Shown one piece after another: positions 55,900 to 64,000 of a DNA stretch of 64,000 bases (positions are counted from its first letter, which is position 1; the number at the start of each line of letters is the position of its first letter). The stretch is from Actibacterium atlanticum (GTDB taxonomy: Bacteria > Pseudomonadota > Alphaproteobacteria > Rhodobacterales > Rhodobacteraceae): assembly GCF_000671395.1 (NCBI RefSeq), contig NZ_AQQY01000003.1, positions 186,001 to 250,000 of the forward strand, given 5' to 3'. The notes under the pieces were generated by a model that made no database searches, was not told where the DNA came from, and was given only the letters and a program-made list of their open reading frames with translations. A program made the position numbers and the translations under genes.

Positions 55900-58026
55900 T
55901 TACGCGTCTTCTTGCTTGGCCTCTTCGCCGGTGGCCTGATCGACGACTTTCATCGACAGGCGAACCTTGCCGCGATCGTCAAAGCCCAGCAGCTTGACCC
56001 AGACTTCCTGACCTTCTTTCAGAACGTCCGAAGGGTGGTTCAGGCGGCGGTTTTCGATCTGGCTGACGTGCACCAGACCGTCGCGCTTGCCAAAGAAGTT
56101 CACAAAGGCGCCGAAGTCGACGATCTTTACGACCTTACCTTTATAGATCTTGCCTTCTTCGGGCTCGGCCACGATCGAATGGATCATGTCATAGGCCTTC
56201 TTGATCGACTCACCATCGGGCGAAGCGATCTTGATCACACCGTCGTCGTTGATGTCGACCTTGGCACCCGAAACTTCCACGATCTCGCGGATGACCTTAC
56301 CACCCGAGCCGATCACTTCGCGGATCTTGTCGGTGGGGACAGTCATGGTTTCGATGCGCGGAGCATGCACGCTGAACTCAGCGGTGCCCGACAGGGCTTT
56401 GTTCATCTCACCCAGAATGTGCAGACGGCCTTCCTTGGCTTGTGCCAGGGCTTTCTCCATGATCTCGGGCGTGATGCCTGCGACCTTGATGTCCATCTGC
56501 AGCGAGGTGATGCCCGCTTCGGTCCCGGCGACCTTGAAGTCCATGTCGCCCAGGTGGTCTTCGTCACCCAGAATGTCGGTCAGGATGCCGTACGAGCCAT
56601 CTTCTTCCAGAACCAGCCCCATGGCCACACCGGCCACAGCAGCTTTCAGCGGCACACCAGCGTCCATCATCGACAGCGAGCCACCGCAGACCGACGCCAT
56701 CGAGGACGAGCCGTTCGATTCGGTGATTTCCGACACCAGACGCAGGGTGTACGGGAAGTCAGTCGCGGCGGGCAGAACAGCCTGCAGCGCACGCCATGCC
56801 AGCTTACCGTGACCGATCTCGCGGCGGCCGGGGCCACCTACGCGGCCAACTTCACCAACCGAATAGGGCGGGAAGTTATAGTGCAGCATGAAGTTCGATT
56901 TGAAGTTGCCGTGCAGCGCGTCGATGAACTGTTCGTCATCGCCAGTGCCCAGCGTGGTCACAACCAGACCCTGCGTTTCACCGCGGGTGAACAGGGCCGA
57001 ACCATGGGTCCGCGGCAGCAGGCCGGTTTCGCACACGATCGGGCGCACCTGATCCAGAGCACGACCGTCAATCCGCTTGCCTTCTTTCACAACCGACCCA
57101 CGCAGAACGCTCGATTCCAGCTTTTTCAGCGCCGAACCCAGGTTCTGGTCTTCCAGTTGCTCTTCGGTCAGGCCAGCTTTGATGGCCTCTTTGGCGGCAG
57201 ACACGGCTGCAACGCGTTCCTGCTTGTCAGTGATCGCATAGGCGGCGCGCATCTGCTCTTCGCCTGCGGCTTTCACCACCTCAAACAGTTCGCTGTAGTC
57301 GGGCGCGTCAAAGGTGAACGGTTCTTTGGCGGTTTCTTCGGCCAGATCAATGATCAGGTCGATGACCGGCTGGATTTGCGCGTGGGCAAAGTTCACCGCA
57401 CCCAGCATCTCGGCTTCGGTCAGTTCATAGGCCTCGGATTCAACCATCATCACGGCGTCTTTGGTGCCGGCAACAACCAGATCCAGACGCTGTTCAGGGT
57501 TGTTGCGCAGATCGTGCATGTCATCCACTTCGGGGTTCAGCACATAGTCGCCATCCACAAACCCAACGCGGGCACAGGCGATCGGGCCCATGAACGGCAC
57601 ACCCGAAATCGTCAGCGCAGCCGACGCAGCGATCATCGCAACGATGTCGGGGTCATTGACCAGATCGTGGCTCAACACGGTGCACATCACCAGAACTTCG
57701 TGCTTGAAGCCGGGAACAAACAGCGGGCGGATCGGACGGTCGATCAGACGCGCCGTCAGAGTTTCCTTCTCGGTGGGGCGGGCCTCACGCTTGAAGAAAC
57801 CACCGGGGACTTTACCGGCAGCATAGTATTTTTCCTGATAGTGCACGGTCAGCGGAAAGAAATCCTGACCGGGCTTTTGTTCCTTGGCAAAGGTCACGTT
57901 CGCCATGACGCTGGTTTCGCCCAGCGTGGCAATCACAGTGCCGTCTGCCTGACGGGCAACCTTGCCCGTTTCCAGTGTCAGCGTTTCATCGCCCCACTGC
58001 ATGCTTTTCTTAACTTCGTTGAACAT
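55900..58026 (-). CDS. pnp: Polyribonucleotide nucleotidyltransferase (PNPase)
   Basis: 708 residues: two RNase PH domains ([17 protein letters not shown]..; [15 protein letters not shown]), the inter-domain helices, a KH domain ([19 protein letters not shown]) and an S1 domain ([20 protein letters not shown]). Phosphorolytic 3'-5' RNA decay, core of the degradosome. In most proteobacteria rpsO lies immediately upstream; here rpsO is 5.5 kb away on the same strand, with an opposite-strand haem cluster between. Confidence 0.97.
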   Translation of the reverse strand: MFNEVKKSMQWGDETLTLETGKVARQADGTVIATLGETSVMANVTFAKEQKPGQDFFPLTVHYQEKYYAAGKVPGGFFKREARPTEKETLTARLIDRPIRPLFVPGFKHEVLVMCTVLSHDLVNDPDIVAMIAASAALTISGVPFMGPIACARVGFVDGDYVLNPEVDDMHDLRNNPEQRLDLVVAGTKDAVMMVESEAYELTEAEMLGAVNFAHAQIQPVIDLIIDLAEETAKEPFTFDAPDYSELFEVVKAAGEEQMRAAYAITDKQERVAAVSAAKEAIKAGLTEEQLEDQNLGSALKKLESSVLRGSVVKEGKRIDGRALDQVRPIVCETGLLPRTHGSALFTRGETQGLVVTTLGTGDDEQFIDALHGNFKSNFMLHYNFPPYSVGEVGRVGGPGRREIGHGKLAWRALQAVLPAATDFPYTLRLVSEITESNGSSSMASVCGGSLSMMDAGVPLKAAVAGVAMGLVLEEDGSYGILTDILGDEDHLGDMDFKVAGTEAGITSLQMDIKVAGITPEIMEKALAQAKEGRLHILGEMNKALSGTAEFSVHAPRIETMTVPTDKIREVIGSGGKVIREIVEVSGAKVDINDDGVIKIASPDGESIKKAYDMIHSIVAEPEEGKIYKGKVVKIVDFGAFVNFFGKRDGLVHVSQIENRRLNHPSDVLKEGQEVWVKLLGFDDRGKVRLSMKVVDQATGEEAKQEDA

Positions 58027-58493
58027 CGTGTTTTCCTAGTTGGGAGCACACCCGGCCCTCCGGGTCTCCCGTTTTGCATGACGGCCCCATTGCCGCCGGC
58101 CCCTGTTGTCGTATCCGTCCATCGCGTCGGGGCCCGTGCGCCATGGTCTTGGATGGAAGGGCCATATAGGAAAATCAGTGATTTGGAAAGCCGGGAGTTT
58201 GCGCAACCATTGCCTTTGCAAGCGCGGCAATTTCGGCTCCGAATCTGTCGCTGCTCCCGACGGCATGCAAAAGGTTAACGATTCATTTCGCGCCTAAATC
58301 GCGGGCAATGCGGTGTAAACGCCGTCGCCATCTCGGGCAACGCGGCTTTCTCTGCAGCGCAGAACTTGACTTCAATGGTTAACTGCATCGGATTGAACGT
58401 GCTGCGGCCAATGGCGGTCACTGGCATTCAATTCGGGCAACGTTGCTCTCTATCGGTAGCACCTTCGGGTGGCCACCTATCTTGAGCTGAGCA
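58027..58493. other. 467-bp divergent promoter region, pnp / haem cluster
   Basis: No gene. The motif CGGGCAAYG occurs at 58302-58310, 58334-58342 and 58434-58442, and TTGACTTCAA is at about 58367. No FNR/NnrR consensus (TTGAT-N4-ATCAA) was found. It should contain promoters for pnp (minus) and the haem cluster (plus). Confidence 0.45.
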
Positions 58494-60482
58494 ATGCTAA
58501 CGCGAACTGAACAAACGCCAGGTCTTCAACAGACACCGACCCATGCCCCCGTGCTGGTGATTGGTGGTGGTCCCGTGGGAATGCGGGCTGCACAAAGCCT
58601 TCAGCGCGCCGGTCAATCCGTGACCGTGCTCAGCGCCGAGGCCCTTCCCCCCTATAACCGCGTCCGTCTGACACCGCTTTTGGGCGGTGATGTGCAGTTT
58701 GGTGAAATCACCCTGCCGGATGCGCCCGAAAATTCTGACTCTTTCCACCTTGAGCTGGGCCAGCGCGTGCGCCGGATCGAACGCGAAGACAAACGCGTCA
58801 TCGCTGCGGATGGCTCGGTCTGGACCTATGACACGCTGATCATCGCCACAGGCTCTTCGGCCTTTGTGCCCGGCATTCCCGGCAAGGACCTGCCCGGCGT
58901 TTATACCTTCCGCAGTGCCGAGGATGCCTCGGCCCTGTTGGCGCGGTCGTTCTCGGCCCGTCGGGTCGCGGTCATCGGGGGGGGCTTGCTGGGGCTCGAG
59001 GCCGCGCGCGGCATGCGCCAGCGCGGCTGCGACGTCACCGTGATCGAACATGAAAACCGCCTGATGCCGCGCCAGCTGGATGCACAGGGCGGCGCGCGTC
59101 TGAAAGACAAAATCGAAGAGATCGGCGTTCAGGTTGTCACCGGGCAGGCGGTGAAAGAAATCTCTGGCCCCTATCGCGTGACCGGTCTGTCGCTGTCGAA
59201 CGGGGAAACCATCGACTGTGACACGGTTATCATCTGTACCGGCGTGCGCGCCAATCTGAAACTGGCGCAAGAGTCCAAGTTGGCCTTCAACCGGGGCATC
59301 ATTGTCGATGATCAGATGCGCACGTCTGACCCTGATATTTTTGCAGTCGGCGAATGCGCCGAACATCAGTCGCAGCTTTATGGGCTGGTTGGCCCCGGCT
59401 ATGCGCAGGCCGATGTGGCCGTCGCCACACTGACCGGGCAAGAATCCCGCTTCACCCCGCAACTGCCCGCCACCAAGCTTAAGGTGATCGGTGCCGAGGT
59501 GTTTTCCGTGGGTGAGGTCGAGCAGCTTGAAGTCAAACCCGGTGTCAAAAGCTACAGCTGGAGCGAAGACGGTACCTATCGCCGGGTCTTTATTGATCGA
59601 GGCACCTTGGCAGGGGCCATCGCCGTGGGTGGCTGGAGCCAGGCCAGCCGCATTCAGGATGCCGTCGAACAAGGCCTTTCGATCTATCCATGGAACCTGT
59701 TCCGATTCCGCCGCACGGGTGTGTTTTGGCCCGAAGAAGATCTGGCGCCCGATGGGATGCCCGATACCGCAACGCTGTGCAACTGTACCGGGGTAACCTG
59801 TGGGCAGGTGCGTGGTGCGCTGGCAGGTGGCTGCACCTCCGTCGACGCTGTTAGCCTTGAGACCGGCGCAGGCGGCGTGTGTGGCACCTGCCGGCCCTTA
59901 ATAGAAGAGCTGGTCGATGCCGGGGCCAAACCACAGCCTTTGCCGCTGTGGAAACCGGTTCTGGCCTTTTCAGCGCTGGCATTTCTGGGCGCCATATATC
60001 CGCTGCTGCTGGGCTATGTGCCGCTGCCGGAAAGCTATGATGCCGACAGCCTGCGCACGTGGCTGTGGCGCGACAACATCGTCAAACAATGGAGCGGCTT
60101 CATCCTGCTGGGGATGACACTGGCCGCTTTTGTACTGGGCCTGCGTAAACGCATCCGGTTCATGGATCGTCTGGGCGGCTTCGCCGGATGGCGGCTGGTG
60201 CACAACGTCATCGGACTGGCCGCGCTGGCAGGTTTCTTTGCCCATACCGGCTTCAATCTGGGCTCGGGCTGGAATCTGGCGCTGGGCCTGACCTTTGTTG
60301 GCTCGATCCTGATCGGTGCGGTGGCTGGCCTTGCCACCGGTGGTGATCACGAACTGCGCGCGCGCCGGATCGGCTCTTCGCGCAAACCGCCCCGCAAACT
60401 GCCCACATGGGTGCACATCCTGACGCTGTGGCCGCTGCCAGCTTTGCTGCTGTTCCACGTCCTGGCCTCCTATGCGTTCTAA
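58494..60482 (+). CDS. Fused NirB-like FAD reductase, [2Fe-2S] and membrane cytochrome-b-like protein
   Basis: 662 residues. N-terminal FAD/NAD(P)H reductase of the NirB/rubredoxin-reductase type (VLVIGGGPVGMRAAQSL; VAVIGGGLLGLEAARGM), then a BFD-like [2Fe-2S] domain with Cys429, 431, 463 and 466 (CNC...CGTC), and a C-terminal membrane part (about 485-660) of four helices with His in RLVHNVIG, FFAHTGF, WVHILTLW and LFHVLASY, suited to two b-haems. No sirohaem domain is present, so it is not a nitrite reductase by itself. Probably moves electrons from NAD(P)H into the membrane and on to the multihaem cytochrome encoded 12 bp downstream. Weak ribosome site. Confidence 0.78.
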   Translation: MLTRTEQTPGLQQTPTHAPVLVIGGGPVGMRAAQSLQRAGQSVTVLSAEALPPYNRVRLTPLLGGDVQFGEITLPDAPENSDSFHLELGQRVRRIEREDKRVIAADGSVWTYDTLIIATGSSAFVPGIPGKDLPGVYTFRSAEDASALLARSFSARRVAVIGGGLLGLEAARGMRQRGCDVTVIEHENRLMPRQLDAQGGARLKDKIEEIGVQVVTGQAVKEISGPYRVTGLSLSNGETIDCDTVIICTGVRANLKLAQESKLAFNRGIIVDDQMRTSDPDIFAVGECAEHQSQLYGLVGPGYAQADVAVATLTGQESRFTPQLPATKLKVIGAEVFSVGEVEQLEVKPGVKSYSWSEDGTYRRVFIDRGTLAGAIAVGGWSQASRIQDAVEQGLSIYPWNLFRFRRTGVFWPEEDLAPDGMPDTATLCNCTGVTCGQVRGALAGGCTSVDAVSLETGAGGVCGTCRPLIEELVDAGAKPQPLPLWKPVLAFSALAFLGAIYPLLLGYVPLPESYDADSLRTWLWRDNIVKQWSGFILLGMTLAAFVLGLRKRIRFMDRLGGFAGWRLVHNVIGLAALAGFFAHTGFNLGSGWNLALGLTFVGSILIGAVAGLATGGDHELRARRIGSSRKPPRKLPTWVHILTLWPLPALLLFHVLASYAF

Positions 60483-60494
60483 GGAAAGACAAAG

Positions 60495-61985
60495 ATGAAG
60501 ACCCGCACGCTTTGGATAATCTGGATTGCCTTTACGCTGGTGCTTGCCGGCGGCGCCTTCGCGCGGCTCTATCTGGGCGGCGAGCGCACCACATTCCTGC
60601 CCGGTGAAACCGCCGGTGTGCACCACCAGATCGAACTGGCCTGTGAAACCTGCCACACCTCCAAACCCTTCGCCAAACAGTCGAAAGTGCGCAAGGACAT
60701 CAACAAGACCTGCACCACCTGCCACAAAGAAGAGCTGAAAGCAGCCAACGACAGCCACCCGATCAAAAAGTTCAAAAACCCGCGCATGGCGGCCTATTGG
60801 GATCGGATCGACGCGCGATTCTGCACCTCGTGCCACTCTGAACACCAGCCGGAAATCACCCTCGCCGGCCTTGTCACGCTGCCCGGAGATTTCTGTGTCG
60901 CCTGCCACTCCGAGGGGGAACAGGACGTTCGCGTGAACCGGCCCAGCCACGCCGGGCTGGAATTTGACACCTGCGCCTCGGCTGGCTGCCATAACTTTCA
61001 TGACAATCGCGCCCTGTACGAAGATTTTCTGGTCAAACACGCAGGCCAGCCCTGGCTGAAAGACGATCCCACCCACGCCGGTGAATCCATGGCCCGCGCC
61101 CGTCCGCGCCCCGCGCTGGACGAGATCGAAACCTACCTGGCCAAAGCCGCCGCCCCCGTCGCCCATCGCGACGCCGAAGTTGAGGTCCACTGGGCCGCCT
61201 CGGCCCATGCCGCCGCCGACGTTGGCTGTGCCGGGTGCCATGCGCCCAAGATGGAAACCGAAGAAGAAATCGAAGCCAACTGGATCGACGCCCCGGGCGA
61301 AAAAGTCTGCGCGTCCTGCCACCGGGCCGAAATGAAAACCTTCGCCATGGGGCGCCACGGCATGCGCCGTCACCCCGAAATCGCCAAGCCCCGCAAGGCC
61401 AAGTCGATGCTGAAACGTCTGGGCCTGAAAGACCCGCCCGACAGTGCCATCGCCGCGATTGAGGCCTATCTGGATGATCCGTCCCCCGCCCCTCTGATGA
61501 GCACCGCCGAAGCCCGCGTGCCGCTGCACGAGGATGCGCATGGTTTGGAAGTCACCTGCAACACCTGTCACAAGCCGCATGAACAAGACCTGACCTTTGC
61601 GTCTACCGGCGCCTGCCTGACCTGCCATTCAGATGATCACAGCGCGGCCTACGAAGGCAGCCCACACCACGCGCTGTGGACCGCAGAATTGGCCGGGGAC
61701 CTGCCGCCCGGCTCGGGCGTCACATGCGCCACCTGCCACATGCCCAAAACCGTCAGAAAAGACACGGTCACGACCAACCACAACCAGAATGAAACTTTAC
61801 GCCCGAATGAAAAAATGATCCGCGCCACCTGCCTTGAATGCCACAGTCTCGAATTCTCGATCGACGCGCTGGCCGATGCAGAGCTGGTGAAACGGAACTT
61901 TGCGGGCAAACCGGATCGCCACATCCAAAGTATGGATTGGGCGGTGAATCGCGTGGACCAGCCGGACGAAGGCGCCAACCAATGA
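60495..61985 (+). CDS. Eleven-haem membrane-anchored cytochrome c
   Basis: 496 residues. One N-terminal membrane helix (about 6-24) followed by a periplasmic domain with ten CxxCH sites (Cys at 50, 73, 110, 134, 245, 272, 355, 374, 411, 446) and one CxxxxCH at 160 (CASAGCH). His-rich linkers supply distal ligands. There is no CxxCK, so it is not NrfA. No catalytic site can be assigned. Likely electron carrier or terminal oxidoreductase paired with the fused reductase. AAGGAAAG precedes the ATG. Confidence 0.82.
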   Translation: MKTRTLWIIWIAFTLVLAGGAFARLYLGGERTTFLPGETAGVHHQIELACETCHTSKPFAKQSKVRKDINKTCTTCHKEELKAANDSHPIKKFKNPRMAAYWDRIDARFCTSCHSEHQPEITLAGLVTLPGDFCVACHSEGEQDVRVNRPSHAGLEFDTCASAGCHNFHDNRALYEDFLVKHAGQPWLKDDPTHAGESMARARPRPALDEIETYLAKAAAPVAHRDAEVEVHWAASAHAAADVGCAGCHAPKMETEEEIEANWIDAPGEKVCASCHRAEMKTFAMGRHGMRRHPEIAKPRKAKSMLKRLGLKDPPDSAIAAIEAYLDDPSPAPLMSTAEARVPLHEDAHGLEVTCNTCHKPHEQDLTFASTGACLTCHSDDHSAAYEGSPHHALWTAELAGDLPPGSGVTCATCHMPKTVRKDTVTTNHNQNETLRPNEKMIRATCLECHSLEFSIDALADAELVKRNFAGKPDRHIQSMDWAVNRVDQPDEGANQ

Positions 61986-62034
61986 CCAGCTGGCCACGCT
62001 CCCCTGCAACCCCGAAGGAACAGGAGTACTCAAA

Positions 62035-62610
62035 ATGGGTGTAAAATTGGGAAAAATCAAAGCCGCTTTTCTGAGCGGTGCACTTGCACTGGGCGCTGGC
62101 ACCAGCGCTTCGGCAGAAGGTATGGAATTTCAGACAGTTACTGATCTTCTGCACCTGGTCATGAGCTCGGACCGTACGGTCTATACGCGCATGATCGTGA
62201 ACCGTCTGGCCGTTCAGGAAGGCGTGATCAAAGCTTCGGAACACTTCGAAGATGACAAAGCACTGGTTCTGCCGGCGCAGATGTTCCGCTTTGGCTCGGA
62301 AATGGTCGCTGAAGAAACCGACGCATTCTCCTACTCGCTGCTGTCGCTGTGGCCGATCAACAAGCAGAACGCACCGACCACCGACATGGAAAAAGAAGGT
62401 CTGGAATATATCGCCGCGAACCCCGGTGAAAACTTCTATGGCGAAGAAGAACTGGGTGGCACCACCTACTTCACCGCCGTTTACCCGGACGTGGCCGTGG
62501 CCGAAGCCTGCTGGGCTTGCCACAACGATCACAAAGACAGCCCGAAAACCGACTTTGAAGCCGGTGACGTAATGGGCGGCGTGGTCATCCGCATCCCGAT
62601 GGATAGCTGA
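62035..62610 (+). CDS. DUF3365/Tll0287-like monohaem protein
   Basis: 191 residues: signal peptide (about 1-28, ASA), a helical Tll0287-like domain, and a single CxxCH at 159-163 (CWACH) near the C-terminus followed by DFEAGDVMGGVVIRI. In cyanobacterial Tll0287 the fold binds a haem with sensor-like PAS similarity; such domains occur in redox sensors. AGGAG is well spaced from the ATG. Overlaps the next gene as TGATG. Confidence 0.76.
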   Translation: MGVKLGKIKAAFLSGALALGAGTSASAEGMEFQTVTDLLHLVMSSDRTVYTRMIVNRLAVQEGVIKASEHFEDDKALVLPAQMFRFGSEMVAEETDAFSYSLLSLWPINKQNAPTTDMEKEGLEYIAANPGENFYGEEELGGTTYFTAVYPDVAVAEACWACHNDHKDSPKTDFEAGDVMGGVVIRIPMDS

Positions 62611-63035
62611 TGCTGCGCCCGCTGTTTCTTGCGGGTTTGCTGAGCCTTCCGGTTTCTGTGGCGCAAGCGCAGGAACTGGAAGGTTTCATCACGCGTGATC
62701 GTCTGCCTGATCCCAACTTGCCCGCCCTTGTGATGGGGGGCGAGGTTTGGGCAGACACGTGCGAAAACTGCCATGGCGGGAACAAACTTACTGGCGCGCC
62801 CAAGATCACCTCTGACAAGGCTTGGGCGCGGCGGATCGAAAAAGGCATGGACGTACTGGTCGCCCATGCAATCGACGGGTTCATTGGACCAACTTACAAA
62901 GAAATGCCGGCCCGTGGGGGGAACTCGGATCTCAGCGACGACGCGGTCAAAGCCGCGGTGGCGTTTATGGTCTGGGCAAGTGGCGGAGCGGACAGCGCCA
63001 TTCCATATGCCGAGCAAAACATCGCAACGGAATGA
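62610..63035 (+). CDS. Class I cytochrome c
   Basis: 141 residues: signal peptide ending AQA, haem site CENCH at 51-55, axial Met99 in KEMPARGG. Typical soluble periplasmic electron carrier. Start overlaps the preceding stop (TGATG), so it is co-translated with the DUF3365 protein. Confidence 0.84.
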   Translation: MLRPLFLAGLLSLPVSVAQAQELEGFITRDRLPDPNLPALVMGGEVWADTCENCHGGNKLTGAPKITSDKAWARRIEKGMDVLVAHAIDGFIGPTYKEMPARGGNSDLSDDAVKAAVAFMVWASGGADSAIPYAEQNIATE

Positions 63036-63038
63036 GAC

Positions 63039-63452
63039 ATGAACGATTCTGAAATCACACTGATCCAGGAAAGCTTTGCCAAAGTGGTGCCCATCAAGGA
63101 CGCCGCCGCCGAGATTTTCTATGCGGATCTTTTCGAAACCGCGCCCGAGGTGAAGCCCTATTTCGCCAACTCGGACATGAAAGAACAAGGCTCCAAGCTG
63201 ATGGCAACGTTGGGCGTTGTCGTCAACGGGCTGCGCGATCTGGACAAGATCGTGCCCGTCGCACAGCAGCTGGCCATCGGCCATGTCGACTACGGCGTGA
63301 AAGCCGAAGACTATGGCAAGGTCGGCGCGTCGCTTTTGCGCACCCTTGAAAAGGGTCTGGGCGAGGCGTTCACACCCGAGGTCAAATCGGCCTGGACCAC
63401 CGCTTATGGCACCTTGTCCTCGGTGATGATCGAAGCCGCTTACCCCGAGTAA
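63039..63452 (+). CDS. Single-domain globin
   Basis: 137 residues with globin landmarks: PEVKPYF (CD corner Phe42), Gln50 at the likely distal E7, and proximal His82 in AIGHVDYGV. No reductase domain. Cytoplasmic. Such globins bind O2 and NO; role here is open. Starts 4 bp after the cytochrome stop and ends the cluster. Confidence 0.85.
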   Translation: MNDSEITLIQESFAKVVPIKDAAAEIFYADLFETAPEVKPYFANSDMKEQGSKLMATLGVVVNGLRDLDKIVPVAQQLAIGHVDYGVKAEDYGKVGASLLRTLEKGLGEAFTPEVKSAWTTAYGTLSSVMIEAAYPE

Positions 63453-63490
63453 GCCGGTCCGATACGGGCTGTCTTCAAAGGTTTAAACCA

Positions 63491-63520
63491 TTAAAAAATC
63501 CGCCCCCAAAAGGGCGGGTT
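63491..63520 (-). terminator. Terminator of rpsO
   Basis: 9-bp stem 63497-63505 with 63512-63520 (one G-T pair), loop of 6; on the minus strand it is followed by a run of T. It also faces the 3' end of the globin gene. Confidence 0.8.
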
Positions 63521-63547
63521 CGTTAATACATTCTGTAAACCTTGGCC

Positions 63548-63817
63548 TTAGCGGCGGATGCCCAGCTTTTGGATGAGGTCGGTGTAACGCGCCTCGTCTT
63601 TGGCCTTGGTGTAGTCCAGCAGCTTACGACGCTGAGCAACCATTTTCAGCAGGCCGCGACGGCCGTGGTTGTCTTTCTTGTGCGTCTTGAAGTGCTCGGT
63701 CAGGGTGTTGATGCGCGAGGTCAGGATTGCGATCTGAACTTCGGGCGAACCGGTGTCGCCTTCTTTGGTCGCGAACTCTTTGATCAGGCGTGTTTTTTCT
63801 TCAACAGTAATCGACAT
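63548..63817 (-). CDS. rpsO: 30S ribosomal protein S15
   Basis: 89 residues, full length: [31 protein letters not shown] and the ending [10 protein letters not shown]. Binds 16S rRNA early in 30S assembly. A strong terminator just downstream separates it from pnp, so they are not one operon here. Ribosome site AAGGAGA precedes the ATG. Confidence 0.97.
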   Translation of the reverse strand: MSITVEEKTRLIKEFATKEGDTGSPEVQIAILTSRINTLTEHFKTHKKDNHGRRGLLKMVAQRRKLLDYTKAKDEARYTDLIQKLGIRR

Positions 63818-63937
63818 CGGGGTCTCCTTCTTGTTGATGGCGCAAGCCGGGATGTCGTCCAGCAGGGCCCATGGAGGGAATGGTCAGAATCGACCGGATG
63901 CGCGCGTATAGGGGATTTTGTCGGTGATGGGAAGGGG

Positions 63938-64000
63938 TTACTGCCCGTTCTGTATTTCCTGAGCGATCATTTTGGCCCATTCGCCGATGATCGGGATCAA
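63938..64000 (-). CDS. C-terminal end of an unidentified gene (window edge)
   Basis: The last 20 codons of a minus-strand frame ending TAA at 63940-63938, reading ...EWAKMIAQEIQNGQ. Open to the window edge. Too short to identify; truB often precedes rpsO, but this tail does not let me confirm that. Confidence 0.4.
   Translation of the reverse strand: MIPIIGEWAKMIAQEIQNGQ

Noticed and set aside
55807-58278. 823-codon plus-strand open frame opposite pnp
   Set aside because: It is the antisense shadow of a clear PNPase; composition is His/Arg/Gly-rich and nothing resembles a protein family.
58360-58400. TTGACTTCAA as an FNR/NnrR box for the haem cluster
   Set aside because: The half-sites are 2 bp apart instead of 4 and lack the outer T/A; it does not meet the consensus.
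58494-60482. Annotating the fused reductase as nitrite reductase NirB
   Set aside because: No sirohaem/4Fe-4S domain is present; only the electron-input part is shared.
59970-61628. 552-codon minus-strand open frame opposite the reductase and multihaem genes
   Set aside because: The plus strand carries eleven haem motifs and clear FAD/Fe-S motifs; the antisense frame has none.
1-64000. CRISPR arrays, insertion sequences and prophage genes
   Set aside because: None seen: no regularly spaced repeats of suitable length, no transposase or phage structural genes.

Overview
The window is a GC-rich chromosomal segment from an alphaproteobacterium, most likely a marine Rhodobacterales (Roseobacter-type) organism. 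This rests on family content rather than a phylogeny. The pointers are a PutA without a DNA-binding domain paired with a divergent Lrp-type PutR, a serC leader RNA position, TRAP transport, Hint/choice-of-anchor-L surface proteins, an RTX protein and IalB. Genes are densely packed, with many ATGA/TGATG overlaps and hairpin terminators at convergent junctions. No insertion sequence, prophage or CRISPR array was seen.

Layout. 1-5.1 kb: an alpha-2-macroglobulin-like protein (cut by the window edge) and its usual partner pbpC. 5.1-10.8 kb (minus): a BktB-type thiolase, a PPP-type phosphatase, serA and serC with an upstream structured leader, and a D-lyxose isomerase-like cupin. 10.9-21.5 kb: a proline/glutamate block with putR/putA and a palindromic operator, a DctPQM TRAP transporter, two tandem 31-residue membrane microproteins, a small membrane protein, an FMN glutamate-synthase-like enzyme and a second PutR-like regulator. 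21.7-29.6 kb: serB (completing the serine pathway), an ArsR/SRPBCC/YCII operon, asparaginase, IalB, rlmN, a GntR regulator, a LOG protein and dapD.

29.6-35.5 kb is the most accessory part. It holds an AbiU2-like HEPN gene fused by overlap to the end of dapD, two choice-of-anchor-L/Hint loci (one fused, one split with a Cys-to-Ser change at the Hint nucleophile), a HAD phosphatase, and a substrate-binding protein with an inserted ion channel (ionotropic-glutamate-receptor architecture). 35.7-47 kb is housekeeping: dapE, rnr, a lytic transglycosylase, and the minus-strand run rsfS-rlmH-gpmI-envC-ctpA-rppH. 47-53.8 kb: leuC, leuD and leuB with interposed genes, a DMT transporter and tRNA-Pro(CGG). 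53.9-55.9 kb: an RTX protein and an unrecognised gene.

55.9-63.8 kb: pnp and rpsO, normally neighbours, both lie on the minus strand but are separated by about 5.5 kb. The intervening plus-strand gene set encodes a NirB-like FAD reductase fused to a [2Fe-2S] domain and a membrane cytochrome-b-like domain, an eleven-haem cytochrome c, a monohaem DUF3365/Tll0287-like protein, a class I cytochrome c and a single-domain globin. Together they look like a membrane-to-periplasm electron-transfer route, with a globin that could bind NO or O2. This is the best candidate here for an undescribed system. Its substrate cannot be read from the sequence.
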